From assembly GCA_019637155.1 (NCBI GenBank), contig JAHBWE010000014.1, positions 124,001-188,000 of the forward strand: 64,000 nucleotides of DNA, written 5' to 3'. The position numbers were made by a program, and so were the translations under genes. The DNA is from Labilithrix sp. Lineage in GTDB: Bacteria > Myxococcota_A > Polyangia > Polyangiales > Polyangiaceae. Every line of letters begins with the position of its first letter. Position 1 is the stretch's first letter. Below, piece by piece: positions 29,583 to 38,016 of the stretch. Below the pieces are notes generated by a model that was not told the origin of the DNA, searched no databases, and saw only the letters and a list, made by a program, of their open reading frames with translations.

Positions 29583-31124
29583 CTAATCGCGTGTCGTCGG
29601 AATATCCTCACCCGATTTGGGCGCCGGGGAAGGACGTGGCGCGGGCGCCGGGCGCGACGCGGGGCGCGGAGCCGGCTGCGGCCGTCGCGGAGGTGGCTCG
29701 GCCTTCGGCACCCCGGTGGCGGGCGCGGCGGGCGTCGTGGGCGTCGCGGTGGGCAAGACCTCGGGCGCGGTCGGCGCCGGCGCGATCGCGGGCGGCGGCA
29801 GCACCGGCGCGATCGGCGCGGTCGTGAGCACCGGCGGCGGCGCGGCCGCGGCGGCGGCCATCGCGGCGCGCGCGGCGGCCTCCTCGCGCTCGCGGAGGTT
29901 GTTCGCCTGCCGGACCTTGGCGAACGTGAGCGAGCCGACGAGGAGGACCGCGAGCCCGAGCGCCGCGATGATCGTCGTCATGTGGCCGCGCGGCTTCAGC
30001 GCGCTGTGCGTGCCGGAGGCCCACGGCGACGCGGTGCCGCCGGTGTCGCTCGCGCCCGGCGGATGGCTGTTGCGCCCCGTGTTGCGCCCCGTGCTCCGGA
30101 CCGAGTGCATGCTCGCCATACGCGGCTGGATCGGCGGCAGGTTCGGGCCGGTCGGGCCCGTGATCGGGGCGACGAGCGGATGCGAGACGTCGCTCCGGTT
30201 CGAGTGGGGCATCGCGACGACGGCGGCGATGCGATCGGCGCTCGCGCGCGCGCGCTCCGGCTCGACGCAGTACGGCGCGAGCTCGCGCGCGAGATCGGCG
30301 ACGCTCGCGAAGCGAACGGCCGGGTCCTTCTGGAGGCAATGCGCGACGATCTCGGAGAAGCCGGGCGGGAGGTCCTTCCGGACCGAGGAGAGCGGCATCT
30401 CCTGCTCGTGCATGACCATCGTGAGCAGGCGGCCGAGCGTGTCGGCCTCGAACGGAGGGCGCCCCGCGACGAGGCGGTAGAGCACGACGCCGAGCGACCA
30501 GATGTCGGTGCGCCCGTCGACGGCGCGCGGGTCGCGCATCTGCTCGGGCGACATGAAGCGCGGGGAGCCGAGCATCGACGCGGTCCGCGTCATGTCGTGC
30601 TCGGACTCGCCGAACGGGTTCGTCTTCGAGATGCCGAAGTCGAGGACCTTCACGAGCGGGCTCCCCGCGGGGCCGCGCGTGACGAAGATGTTCGCGAGCT
30701 TGATGTCGCGATGGATGATGCCGAGCGAGTGCGCCTCCGCGAGCGCCTCGCAGGCCTGCAGCACGTACTCCGCGGCCTCGGGGACGGGGAGGACGTGGCG
30801 CTCCTTCGCCATCGCGGAGAGGTCCGCGCCGTCGAGGTACTCCATGACGATGTACGGCTCGCCGCCCTCGAGCGTGCCGACGTCGTAGACCTTCGCGACG
30901 TGCTCGTTCTTCAGCTTCACGACCGCCTTCGCTTCGCGGAGGAAACGAGCGGACGCTTCGGTGTTCTCGATCGCCCCCTTGCGGAGGAACTTCATCGCGA
31001 CGAGCTGATCGAGCTGCAGGTGTCGCGCGGCGACGACGTAGCCCATGCCTCCGGCGCCGAGGACCTTCTCGACGCGATACTTCCCGGCGAGCACGTCGCC
31101 CGGCTTTACGGAGGCATTCGACAT
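29583..31124 (-). CDS. Ser/Thr protein kinase, membrane anchored
   Basis: 513 residues. Full kinase domain (~15-275): GAGGMGYV loop, VAMK lysine, HRDIKLAN catalytic loop, DFG, and GSPRFMSPE activation end. After a Ser/Thr/Pro-rich juxtamembrane segment there is one TM (TIIAALGLAVLLVGSLTF), then a short helix and a Pro/Ala-rich extracytoplasmic tail of ~100 residues that ends Asp-rich. It is the first gene of a kinase / PEGA-TPR / RCC1 operon, so the two exported proteins are likely sensory partners or targets. Confidence 0.93.
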   Translation of the reverse strand: MSNASVKPGDVLAGKYRVEKVLGAGGMGYVVAARHLQLDQLVAMKFLRKGAIENTEASARFLREAKAVVKLKNEHVAKVYDVGTLEGGEPYIVMEYLDGADLSAMAKERHVLPVPEAAEYVLQACEALAEAHSLGIIHRDIKLANIFVTRGPAGSPLVKVLDFGISKTNPFGESEHDMTRTASMLGSPRFMSPEQMRDPRAVDGRTDIWSLGVVLYRLVAGRPPFEADTLGRLLTMVMHEQEMPLSSVRKDLPPGFSEIVAHCLQKDPAVRFASVADLARELAPYCVEPERARASADRIAAVVAMPHSNRSDVSHPLVAPITGPTGPNLPPIQPRMASMHSVRSTGRNTGRNSHPPGASDTGGTASPWASGTHSALKPRGHMTTIIAALGLAVLLVGSLTFAKVRQANNLREREEAAARAAMAAAAAAPPPVLTTAPIAPVLPPPAIAPAPTAPEVLPTATPTTPAAPATGVPKAEPPPRRPQPAPRPASRPAPAPRPSPAPKSGEDIPTTRD

Positions 31125-31251
31125 TGACGTCCCGACTGGAAGTGTACGCTCTCCGACGATGGACGAGCAACCCGATTAGCAGAGAAATTCCGAGTAGATG
31201 GAGCATCTTCGATCCACCAAGATCGAGTTGTCATGAGTAGGATGCTCACCC

Positions 31252-31974
31252 ATGTCGACGAGCACGCTGGGACCACTGACCGTCCGCCGTTTCGTGAAGG
31301 GCGCGGAAACGCAGGACAAGCCGCCGCTCCACGTCGTCCTCCTGCACGGCTTCGGCGCGCCGGGGGACGACCTGGCGGGGCTCGCCGACGCCATCGACGT
31401 CCCTCCCGGCACGACGCTGGTGTTCCCGGAGGCGGTCCACGCGCTCGCGGAGATCACCGGCCAGCGGATGTACGGCGACGCGCGCGCGTGGTGGATGATC
31501 GACATGGTGCGCCTCCAGCTCGCGATGGCGTCGGGTCTCGAGCGCGACATGTCGAGCGAGGTTCCCGAAGGGCTCGCGGAGGCGCGCGCGGCGGTGAACG
31601 CGATGCTCGACGCGCTCGCGAAGGAGGCGCCCGACGCGCGGCTGATCCTCGGCGGCTTCTCGCAAGGCGCGATGCTCTCGCTCGACGTCGCGCTCCGCGA
31701 TCCGTCGCGGAGGCTCGCCGGGCTCGTGCTCCTCTCCGGCACGCTCATCGCCGAAGCCGAATGGCGGCCGCTCCTCGAGGGACGGCGCGGGCTCCCCGTG
31801 TTCCAGAGCCACGGGCGGACCGATCCGATCCTCTCGTACGGGATGGCGGAGCGCCTCTCGTCGGTGCTGAAGGAGGGAGGCCTTGACGTCACGTTCGATC
31901 CGTTCTCGGGCCCGCACACGATCCCGCTCTCCACGCTCGGGCACTTGAGCGCATGGATCCGCGCGCGCGCTTGA
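31252..31974 (+). CDS. Alpha/beta hydrolase, phospholipase/carboxylesterase family
   Basis: 240 residues, no signal peptide. Nucleophile elbow GFSQGA (Ser), catalytic Asp in 'HGRTDPIL' and His in 'GPHTIP', with the oxyanion strand 'VVLLHGFGAPGDD'. This matches acyl-protein thioesterase/carboxylesterase enzymes of about 220-240 residues. The natural ester is unknown. It is divergent from the kinase operon (127-base spacer) and is followed after 21 bases by the amidotransferase gene, so it is probably the first gene of a three-gene operon. Confidence 0.88.
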   Translation: MSTSTLGPLTVRRFVKGAETQDKPPLHVVLLHGFGAPGDDLAGLADAIDVPPGTTLVFPEAVHALAEITGQRMYGDARAWWMIDMVRLQLAMASGLERDMSSEVPEGLAEARAAVNAMLDALAKEAPDARLILGGFSQGAMLSLDVALRDPSRRLAGLVLLSGTLIAEAEWRPLLEGRRGLPVFQSHGRTDPILSYGMAERLSSVLKEGGLDVTFDPFSGPHTIPLSTLGHLSAWIRARA

Positions 31975-31995
31975 TATACGTTCGAACGTCCGAGC

Positions 31996-32775
31996 ATGTG
32001 CGAGCTCCTTGGAATGGAGTGCAATGTCCCGACGGACATCGTGTTCTCGTTCTCGGGGCTCGCACTCCGGGGCGGCGTGCGTGGTCCGCACGCGGACGGC
32101 TGGGGCCTCGCGCTCTACGAGAAGCGCTCGGTGCGCACGTTCCTCGAGCCGTCGGCGGCGGCGAAGTCGCCGCTCGCGGAGTACATCCGGAAGAACCCGA
32201 TCAAGACGCTGCTCGCGATCGCGCACGTGCGGAAGCGCACGCGCGGCCCGGTGAACCTCGCCAACACGCACCCGTTCGTCCGCGAGCTGTGGGGGCGTCA
32301 CTTCACGTTCGCGCACAACGGCACGGTGAAGGGCGCGCGCAGGCTCTCGGCGGGGCGCTTCAGCCCGATCGGGACGACCGACAGCGAGCACGCGTTCTGC
32401 GCGTTGATGAACCGCCTCGAGCAGCGCTTCCCGAACGGCTACCCCGGCGCTCCCGCGCTCGCGCGCGCCGTCGCGAAGGCGGGCGCGGAGATCGGCGACC
32501 GCGGCACGTTCAACTTCCTCCTCGCCGACGGCGAGCAGCTCTTCGCCCGCTGCGCGACGAAGCTCACGTACATCATTCGCAAGGCGCCGTTCCGGAAGGC
32601 GACGCTCGCCGACGACGACATCGAGGTCGACTTCTCCACCGTGACGACGCCGAAGGATCGCGTCGCGGTGATCGCGACCGCGCCGCTGACGCGCGACGAG
32701 TCGTGGACGATCGGCGTGCCCGGAGAAATGTGGGTCTTTCGCAAGGGGCGCCTCGCGGAGACCCTCGCCTCGTGA
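31996..32775 (+). CDS. Class II glutamine amidotransferase (YafJ-like)
   Basis: 259 residues, starting MCELLGMECN, so Cys2 is the catalytic nucleophile after Met removal. Family motifs follow: GPHADGWGLALY, 'AHVRKRTRGPVNLANTHPF' and 'FAHNGTVKG', with 'TTDSEHAFC'. These are the glutaminase domain residues of the YafJ/GATase_6 group, close to ergothioneine EgtC-type proteins. No synthetase domain is attached and no EgtB/D is nearby, so the amide acceptor is unknown. Its stop overlaps the EAL gene start by 4 bases. Confidence 0.9.
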   Translation: MCELLGMECNVPTDIVFSFSGLALRGGVRGPHADGWGLALYEKRSVRTFLEPSAAAKSPLAEYIRKNPIKTLLAIAHVRKRTRGPVNLANTHPFVRELWGRHFTFAHNGTVKGARRLSAGRFSPIGTTDSEHAFCALMNRLEQRFPNGYPGAPALARAVAKAGAEIGDRGTFNFLLADGEQLFARCATKLTYIIRKAPFRKATLADDDIEVDFSTVTTPKDRVAVIATAPLTRDESWTIGVPGEMWVFRKGRLAETLAS

Positions 32776-33560
32776 CGTCCGGACCGCCGCGCCGCACGAC
32801 CGTCGCGATCAAGCGGGTGCTCGATCATCGTGACGTCAGCGTCGTCTACCAGCCGATCGTCGATCTCAAGACGAAGCGCATCTTCGCGTACGAGGCGCTC
32901 GTTCGCTCGAAGTCGGCGGACTTCAACGGCCCGATGGACCTCTTCGCCGCCGCGGTGAAGCACACCGTGACGGGCCAGCTCGGGCGCATCATCCGCGAGA
33001 TGGCGGTCGAGGGCTGCCCCGGCCACCCGCTCTTCCTCAACATCCACCCCGCGGAGCTGAACGACAAGTTCGTGGTCCAGCCGGACGATCCGATCTTCCG
33101 TCACTCCGAGGACGTGTACCTCGAGATCACGGAAGGTGTACCGCTCTCGCATTTCCGTCTCTGCCAGAGCATCCTCGCGGAGGTCCGGCAGCGCGGCGTG
33201 TACCTCGTCGTCGACGACCTCGGCGCCGGCTACTCGAACCTCCGCTACATCGCCGACATCCAGCCGCGCGTGGTGAAGCTCGATCGCGATCTCGTCGCCG
33301 GCCTCCGCAAGGGCACGCGCATGTTCAAGCTCGTCGCCGCGATCGTGGTCCTCTGCCGCGAGCTCGACGCCCAGGTCGTCGCCGAGGGCATCGAGACGGT
33401 CGAGGAGCTCGAGGCCGTCCAGGAGGCCGGCGCCCGCTACGGCCAGGGCTACCTCCTCGCGCGCCCCGCCTTCCCCCCGCCCCCCATCACCTGGCCCGTC
33501 AACGTCACCCCCCGCGTCACCATGCGCAAGCTCGAACAAGTCCCGCCAAAGAAGAAATAG
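32772..33560 (+). CDS. EAL-domain cyclic-di-GMP phosphodiesterase
   Basis: 262 residues from GTG 32772. Nearly the whole protein is one EAL domain: EAL at residues 41-43 (YEALVR), metal-site Asn in LFLNIHP, Glu in 'YLEITE', DDLGAGYS loop, Lys in VVKLDRD, Glu in AEGIET and the final GYLLARP. All usual catalytic residues appear present, so it probably hydrolyses cyclic di-GMP to pGpG. It has no sensory domain of its own. The gene is translationally coupled to the amidotransferase gene, which is an unusual partner. Confidence 0.9.
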   Translation: MTSGPPRRTTVAIKRVLDHRDVSVVYQPIVDLKTKRIFAYEALVRSKSADFNGPMDLFAAAVKHTVTGQLGRIIREMAVEGCPGHPLFLNIHPAELNDKFVVQPDDPIFRHSEDVYLEITEGVPLSHFRLCQSILAEVRQRGVYLVVDDLGAGYSNLRYIADIQPRVVKLDRDLVAGLRKGTRMFKLVAAIVVLCRELDAQVVAEGIETVEELEAVQEAGARYGQGYLLARPAFPPPPITWPVNVTPRVTMRKLEQVPPKKK

Positions 33561-33562
33561 CT

Positions 33563-33664
33563 CTCAACGTCGGGGCTTCGCCCCGACACCCCACCCCAGA
33601 CACGGCCCTCGCGCTGCGCGCTCGGGGCGCTTCGCGCCCGCTTTCGCGGCCGCTTCTGGGGCCC
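33563..33664. repeat. Structured intergenic element, copy A
   Basis: About 100 bases beginning CTCAACG. It contains a perfect 8-bp hairpin with TTC loop (33569-33587), a second 6-bp hairpin (33625-33639) and an outer pairing CCCCAGA (33594-33600) with TCTGGGG (33655-33661). It starts two bases after the EAL gene stop and lies before the end of the converging FHA-GGDEF gene. A near-identical inverted copy lies at 35641-35744. No U-tract follows the stem, so it is not a classical terminator. Confidence 0.85.
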
Positions 33665-33709
33665 GGGCACGGCCGGCAGACATCTCGTCTTGGAGCGGGG
33701 GCTCCGACT

Positions 33710-34663
33710 TTACAAACCATTGATGCAGACGCGGTTGCGGCCGGACTTCTTGGCTTCGTAGAGCGCGCTGTCGGCGTCGCGAATGAGCTCGGAGGGCTGG
33801 GTCGCTTGCGCCTCCGGCAGCGCGGCGACGCCGACGCTGATCGTGACCGGGAGGCGCGTGCCCTGGTAGTCGAAGATCTCCTGCTCGACGCGCGCGCGGA
33901 GGCGCTCGCCGAGGACGCCGGCGTTGAGGAGCGGGATGCCGCGCGAGACGACCGCGAACTCCTCGCCGCCGTAGCGCGCGAGGACGTCCTCGGTGCGGAT
34001 GGTCATCTGCGTGATGCGTGCAAGATGCACGAGCACCGCGTCGCCGGCGAGGTGGCCGTACGTGTCGTTGACCTTCTTGAAGTAGTCGACGTCGAACATC
34101 ACCAAGGACAGCATCGTCTTGTGCCGCTTCGCGTAGGCGAACTCGGTCTCGAGGCGGTCCTGGAAAAACTTCTTGTTGTAACAGCGCGTGAGGCCGTCCC
34201 GCAGCGCGGCGTCCAGCATCTGCTGCTGGAAGCTCTCGTCGAGCTTGTCCTGATACGTGAATTTCAGCGTCGTCGTCGCGCCGAGGCGGATCTTGTCGCC
34301 CTCTTTCAGCACGTGATGCTGGATCATCTCGCCGTTCACGAGCGTGCCGTTCGCGCTCCCGAGGTCCTCGATGACGACCTGGCCGCCGATGGACAACACG
34401 CGGCAGTGACGCCGGGAGATACCGTCGTCGTTCAGTCGCAGCGTGGCGCTCGCGGCGCGGCCGATGACCACCTCGCCGTTTTCGAGCTTGTGCATTTCTC
34501 CGACGTTGGTGCCCTGCAAGACCACCAGATACGCGGCGACCTGCCGCCGTCGGGCGCGGAGCTCGGACTCGAGGCTGGCGAGGCTCGTGATCCGGGTCGC
34601 CTCTCCCTCGTCGCGATCGGCCGGCATGCTCGGCCGAGCTCGAAACGGGGGATCAGTCGCCAT
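33710..34663 (-). CDS. FHA-GGDEF diguanylate cyclase
   Basis: 317 residues, soluble. FHA domain ~45-135 with the phosphothreonine-binding Arg (GRA, 68-70), SRRHC (83-87) and SANGT (103-107). GGDEF domain ~150-315 with the active site GGEEF (232-236) and an intact inhibitory site RTED (223-226) five residues earlier, so it should make cyclic di-GMP and be feedback-inhibited by it. The FHA part implies recruitment by a phosphorylated protein, for example a Ser/Thr kinase target. It converges with the EAL gene. Confidence 0.94.
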   Translation of the reverse strand: MATDPPFRARPSMPADRDEGEATRITSLASLESELRARRRQVAAYLVVLQGTNVGEMHKLENGEVVIGRAASATLRLNDDGISRRHCRVLSIGGQVVIEDLGSANGTLVNGEMIQHHVLKEGDKIRLGATTTLKFTYQDKLDESFQQQMLDAALRDGLTRCYNKKFFQDRLETEFAYAKRHKTMLSLVMFDVDYFKKVNDTYGHLAGDAVLVHLARITQMTIRTEDVLARYGGEEFAVVSRGIPLLNAGVLGERLRARVEQEIFDYQGTRLPVTISVGVAALPEAQATQPSELIRDADSALYEAKKSGRNRVCINGL

Positions 34664-34787
34664 GACCTGTTAGGGTGCCGAGGTTTCGGAACAGGGTCAA
34701 GGACGGCAAACACCCACCCACATTCCACGTTGAAGTGTTCTCGCGCTCGCGTCTTGTCACGAGAGAAGGACGTGAAAGACTGTGTGG

Positions 34788-35483
34788 ATGAGGCCTATTC
34801 CTCTTCTTCCTGTCGCGCTCGTCGCTCTCCTCTCCTCCGTGGGCTGCGAGACCAAGGACGTGCCGGCGACCCCGGACCCGGCCGCCGTCAACGGCGGCGG
34901 AGGCGAGAAGCCGAGGGGCACGACGGAAGAGGACACCGACAAGCCGCCGGTCGCGGCGACGTGCACCGGCGCGCCCGGCTCGATCTATGCGCTCTCCGTG
35001 AAGCGCCTCGGCGCGGAGGAGGAGAAGCTCTGCGCGTACGAGGGATCGGTCATCCTCATCGTGAACGGCGCCTCGAACTGTGGGTACACCGCGCAGTACG
35101 AGCCGCTCCAGGGTCTCTACGAGAAGTACAAGGAGACGGGGCAGAAGTTCGTCGTGCTGGGCTTCCCGTCGGACTCCTTCAACCAGGAGCTCGCCGACGA
35201 CAAGGAGGTCAGCGAGTTCTGCACCGACGAGTACGGCATCACGTTCCCGCTCTTCACGATCGGACCGGTCATCGACGACACGGCGAAGAACGTCGTCGCG
35301 CAGCCGGTGTACAAGTGGCTCGCGTCGCAGCCCGGCATGTCGGACCCGGTCTCGTGGAACTTCGAGAAGTTCCTCGTCTCGAAGGACGGCAAGGTCGTCA
35401 AACGCTGGGCCCGCGACGTCGTCCCGAACGAGGGCAGCGACATCGACAACACCATCTCCGCCGAGCTCGCTAGGAGCCCGTAG
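34788..35483 (+). CDS. Glutathione peroxidase-family lipoprotein
   Basis: About 231 residues from ATG 34788 (GTG 34782 also possible). Lipoprotein signal (VALVALLSSVGC), then a disordered linker with Gly/Pro/Thr, then a thioredoxin-fold peroxidase domain: 'VNGASNCGYTAQYEPLQGLY' with the active Cys, 'VVLGFPSDSF' (usually FPCNQF, so the resolving Cys is Ser here), and 'WNFEKFLV' with the Trp/Asn pair. It likely reduces peroxides at the envelope using thioredoxin-like donors. Divergent from the FHA-GGDEF gene. Confidence 0.9.
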   Translation: MRPIPLLPVALVALLSSVGCETKDVPATPDPAAVNGGGGEKPRGTTEEDTDKPPVAATCTGAPGSIYALSVKRLGAEEEKLCAYEGSVILIVNGASNCGYTAQYEPLQGLYEKYKETGQKFVVLGFPSDSFNQELADDKEVSEFCTDEYGITFPLFTIGPVIDDTAKNVVAQPVYKWLASQPGMSDPVSWNFEKFLVSKDGKVVKRWARDVVPNEGSDIDNTISAELARSP

Positions 35484-35506
35484 GACATAGAATTTTTCTA
35501 CCAGCC

Positions 35507-35537
35507 GTCGTGGTGTGCGGAACAAACGCACCGCGAC
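35507..35537. terminator. Possible bidirectional hairpin terminator
   Basis: GTCG-T-GGTG...CACC-G-CGAC forms a stem of roughly ten pairs with one wobble and a short bulge, 24 bases after the peroxidase stop and before the end of the converging carbonic anhydrase gene. There is no following run of U on either strand, so the call is tentative. Confidence 0.35.
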
Positions 35538-35594
35538 AGGTTGTATGCGAAGCGCCGATTTTGGCCTTTGCGCTACACGCTCCTAGGTAAGCCT

Positions 35595-36356
35595 TCACGT
35601 CGAGGCCTTCGCCCGTTGCACACCAACGCTGCGTGAGCCCCGGGGCCCCAGAAGCGGCCGCGCAAGCGGGCGCGAAGCGCCCCGAGCGCGAAGCGCGAGG
35701 GCCGTGTCTGGGGTGGGGTGTCGGGGCGAAGCCCCGACGTTGAGTGCGGGGATGAAGCGGTCGTGGGTGTCGTCGAAGGCGAGGAGTTTTGCGTTCGGGA
35801 TGTCGAACCACCAGGCGTGGAGGGTGAGCTCGCCGCGGCGTTCGCGGCGCGCGACGTGCTCGTACGTGCGGAGGTTGTCGAGCTGCCGTCGCGCGTTGAT
35901 CTGCGAGAGCTGATCGACCGGCGCGTACGACGGATCGTACGGTCCTCGCTCCGTCCAGATCGCGAGCGACGCGGCGGCGGGCGTGAGCCAGCGCTGGAGA
36001 TGCTCCGGCGCCACGTCGCCCATCACCGCTTGCATGCCGCCGCAGCCGGAGTGGCCGCACACGACGATCTCGCGGACGCCGAGCACCTCCGTCGCGTACC
36101 AGACCGCCGACGCGACGCTCACGTCCGCGCCGTGTCCGTCGTCGCAATGGGGATGCACGAGGTTCGCGACGTTGCGGACGACGAAGAGATCGCCGGGCCC
36201 GGCGGAGGCGACCAGGTGCGGGACCACGCGACTGTCGGCGCAGCCGATGAACATCGCGAGCGGGTCCTGCCCGCTCGCGAGCTCGGCGAAGCGCGCGCTG
36301 TAGCGCGGCCGCTGGAGGGTTTCATAGCGACGGATCCCATCGTTGAGCGACTTCAC
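35595..36356 (-). CDS. Beta-class carbonic anhydrase with repeat-derived C-terminal tail
   Basis: 253 residues. Zinc ligands and catalytic pair are in CADSR (Cys39, Asp41, Arg43) and HSGCGG (His102, Cys105). 'HAWWFDIPNAKLLAFDD....RFIPAL' is the normal C-terminal strand of this family, near residue 206. The next ~47 residues (from NVGASPRHPTP) are unlike any carbonic anhydrase. They are the direct translation of structured repeat copy B plus flanking bases. It interconverts CO2 and bicarbonate. Either the original stop was lost or the element inserted at the 3' end; the enzyme core looks intact. Confidence 0.93.
   Translation of the reverse strand: MKSLNDGIRRYETLQRPRYSARFAELASGQDPLAMFIGCADSRVVPHLVASAGPGDLFVVRNVANLVHPHCDDGHGADVSVASAVWYATEVLGVREIVVCGHSGCGGMQAVMGDVAPEHLQRWLTPAAASLAIWTERGPYDPSYAPVDQLSQINARRQLDNLRTYEHVARRERRGELTLHAWWFDIPNAKLLAFDDTHDRFIPALNVGASPRHPTPDTALALRARGASRPLARPLLGPRGSRSVGVQRAKAST
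35641..35744. repeat. Structured intergenic element, copy B (inverted, inside carbonic anhydrase 3' end)
   Basis: Reverse-complement copy of the element at 33563-33664 with only a few mismatches, including the same GTCGGGGC/GCCCCGAC hairpin (35720-35738). Unlike the other copies it is in an open reading frame, coding the C-terminal tail of the carbonic anhydrase. Copies A and B flank the FHA-GGDEF, peroxidase and carbonic anhydrase region as an inverted pair about 2 kb apart. Confidence 0.88.
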
Positions 36357-36552
36357 GGTTCGGGAGCCACTTCAATCCTCGTGCCTTCGCGCGCCGCGGC
36401 GCGATCTCCCCGCGATCGTGCGCTTTCGCGCTACGGCCGCGTTCGCCGTCGTCGGCCGCGCCCGACGCTGCGACGTCGGCGGCCTCCGACACGGAAAAAT
36501 AGGCGCGAAATAGCGCGGCAGCATTTGCGCGCGTGTCTAAGATCCGAGGCCG

Positions 36553-36600
36553 ATGCCGTCCACCCTCGCGACCCGGATGCCGTCCACCCTCGCGACCCGG
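36553..36600 (+). repeat. Perfect 24-bp tandem duplication at a gene start
   Basis: Bases 36553-36576 are repeated exactly at 36577-36600, each coding MPSTLATR. The histidine kinase therefore has two equivalent ATG starts in frame. The second one probably corresponds to the ancestral start. Confidence 0.95.
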
Positions 36601-38016
36601 CTCGGGATTACGCACGGCGCGCTCGTTGTCGTCCTCGCTGTGCTCCTCGTCGTCACGCTGCAAGGGCTCGTGCGTATGCTCGGCGTGATGACGGTCATCC
36701 GCGACCAGCGCCTCTCCTCGCTCGACGCCGAGGAAGAGCTCCATCGCGCGGCGTGGCAGGTCGAGGTCGCGCTCCGCCACGGACGCAACGACTGCGTGGA
36801 GGGGAAGTCGGAGGTCCCGCTTCGCCAGCACCTCGCCGAGGCGCGCGCGCAGTTCGAGGAGGTGAGCACGCGGACGGCGACCGAGGTCGCGCCCGCGCTC
36901 CGCGACGTCGCCGCGAAGTACAAGACGTTCGCCGACGACGCGCTCGCCGGCGGCACGTGCGCCTTCCTCACGCGTCAGAGCTCGGACGAGCGGCGCCTTC
37001 GCCTCGACGAGGAGCTGACCGACACGTGGATCGATCGCCTGCAGGACGTGCACACCGACATCGAAGCGAAGGAGGCTCGCGCGCGCGACATCGGCAGCCG
37101 CACGACGCGGAGCGGCCTCATCGTCGCGGCGGTGGGCGCGATCGCCGCCGTCATCGTCGTGCGCTGGACGGCCGCGAGCGTCACGCGACCGATCGCGCGG
37201 CTCGCGGCGGCCGCGCGGCGCCTCGGGGAAGGGGAGTTCACGCCGATCGCGTCGGTCGGCGGCCCACACGAGGTGGAGGCGCTGCGCCTCGATCTCGAGC
37301 GAACGCGCGAGAAGCTGCTCGGGCTCGATCGCATGAAGCAGAGCTTCCTCGCGAGCGTCTCCCACGAGCTGCGCTCGCCGCTCGGCCGCCTCCGCGAGGC
37401 CCTCGCGCTCCTCTCCGACGGGACGGTGGGCGATCTCAGCGCGCAGCAGAAGCGCGTCGTCACCCTCGCGAGCCGCGCGTGCGAGCAAGAGGTGCGCATC
37501 GTCGAGGCGCTGCTCGACATGACGCGCATCGGCTCGGGCATGCCGGTGCAGCGCGAAGCGGGCTGCGACATCGTGCGGATCATCGAGGCCGCGGCGGAGG
37601 CCGAGCGGCCCGAGGCGACGGCGCGCGGCGTCACGATCGAGGTCGACGCGGCGGGGACCTTCCCGAGCATGACGCTCGACAGCGCGCTCGTGGAGCGCGC
37701 GATCGCGAACCTGGTCCGCAACGCGGTGTCGGTCTCGCCGAAGGCGAGCAAGGTCCGCGTCGTCGCGACGCTCGACGACGGCCGCGTCCGCATCGACGTG
37801 CACGACAACGGACCGGGCCTCGATCCGGAGCTCGCGGACAAGCTCTTCCAGCCGTTCAACGCCGTCGCGGTGAAGGCGGCGGGGCGCCCGGCCGGCATCG
37901 GCATCGGCCTCTCGATCGTGCGCGAGGTCGCGCGCGCGCATCACGGCGACGTCGCGGTCTCGCGCGAAGCCGACACCACGACGTTCCGCCTCGAAATCGC
38001 CACGGAGCAAACATGA
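36553..38016 (+). CDS. Membrane sensor histidine kinase (HAMP-HisKA-HATPase)
   Basis: 487 residues. N-terminal duplicated MPSTLATR, TM1 (ALVVVLAVLLVVTLQGLV), a ~125-residue periplasmic helical sensor with two Cys, TM2 (GLIVAAVGAIAAVIVVRW), HAMP ('TRPIARLAAAARRLGEGEF'), HisKA with VSHELRSPLGRL, and HATPase_c with NLVRNAVSVSP, DNGPGLDPEL and GIGIGLSIVREV. Its stop overlaps the start of the NtrC-type regulator (ATGA), so the two form a classic two-component pair. The signal is unknown. It is divergent from the carbonic anhydrase. Confidence 0.93.
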   Translation: MPSTLATRMPSTLATRLGITHGALVVVLAVLLVVTLQGLVRMLGVMTVIRDQRLSSLDAEEELHRAAWQVEVALRHGRNDCVEGKSEVPLRQHLAEARAQFEEVSTRTATEVAPALRDVAAKYKTFADDALAGGTCAFLTRQSSDERRLRLDEELTDTWIDRLQDVHTDIEAKEARARDIGSRTTRSGLIVAAVGAIAAVIVVRWTAASVTRPIARLAAAARRLGEGEFTPIASVGGPHEVEALRLDLERTREKLLGLDRMKQSFLASVSHELRSPLGRLREALALLSDGTVGDLSAQQKRVVTLASRACEQEVRIVEALLDMTRIGSGMPVQREAGCDIVRIIEAAAEAERPEATARGVTIEVDAAGTFPSMTLDSALVERAIANLVRNAVSVSPKASKVRVVATLDDGRVRIDVHDNGPGLDPELADKLFQPFNAVAVKAAGRPAGIGIGLSIVREVARAHHGDVAVSREADTTTFRLEIATEQT

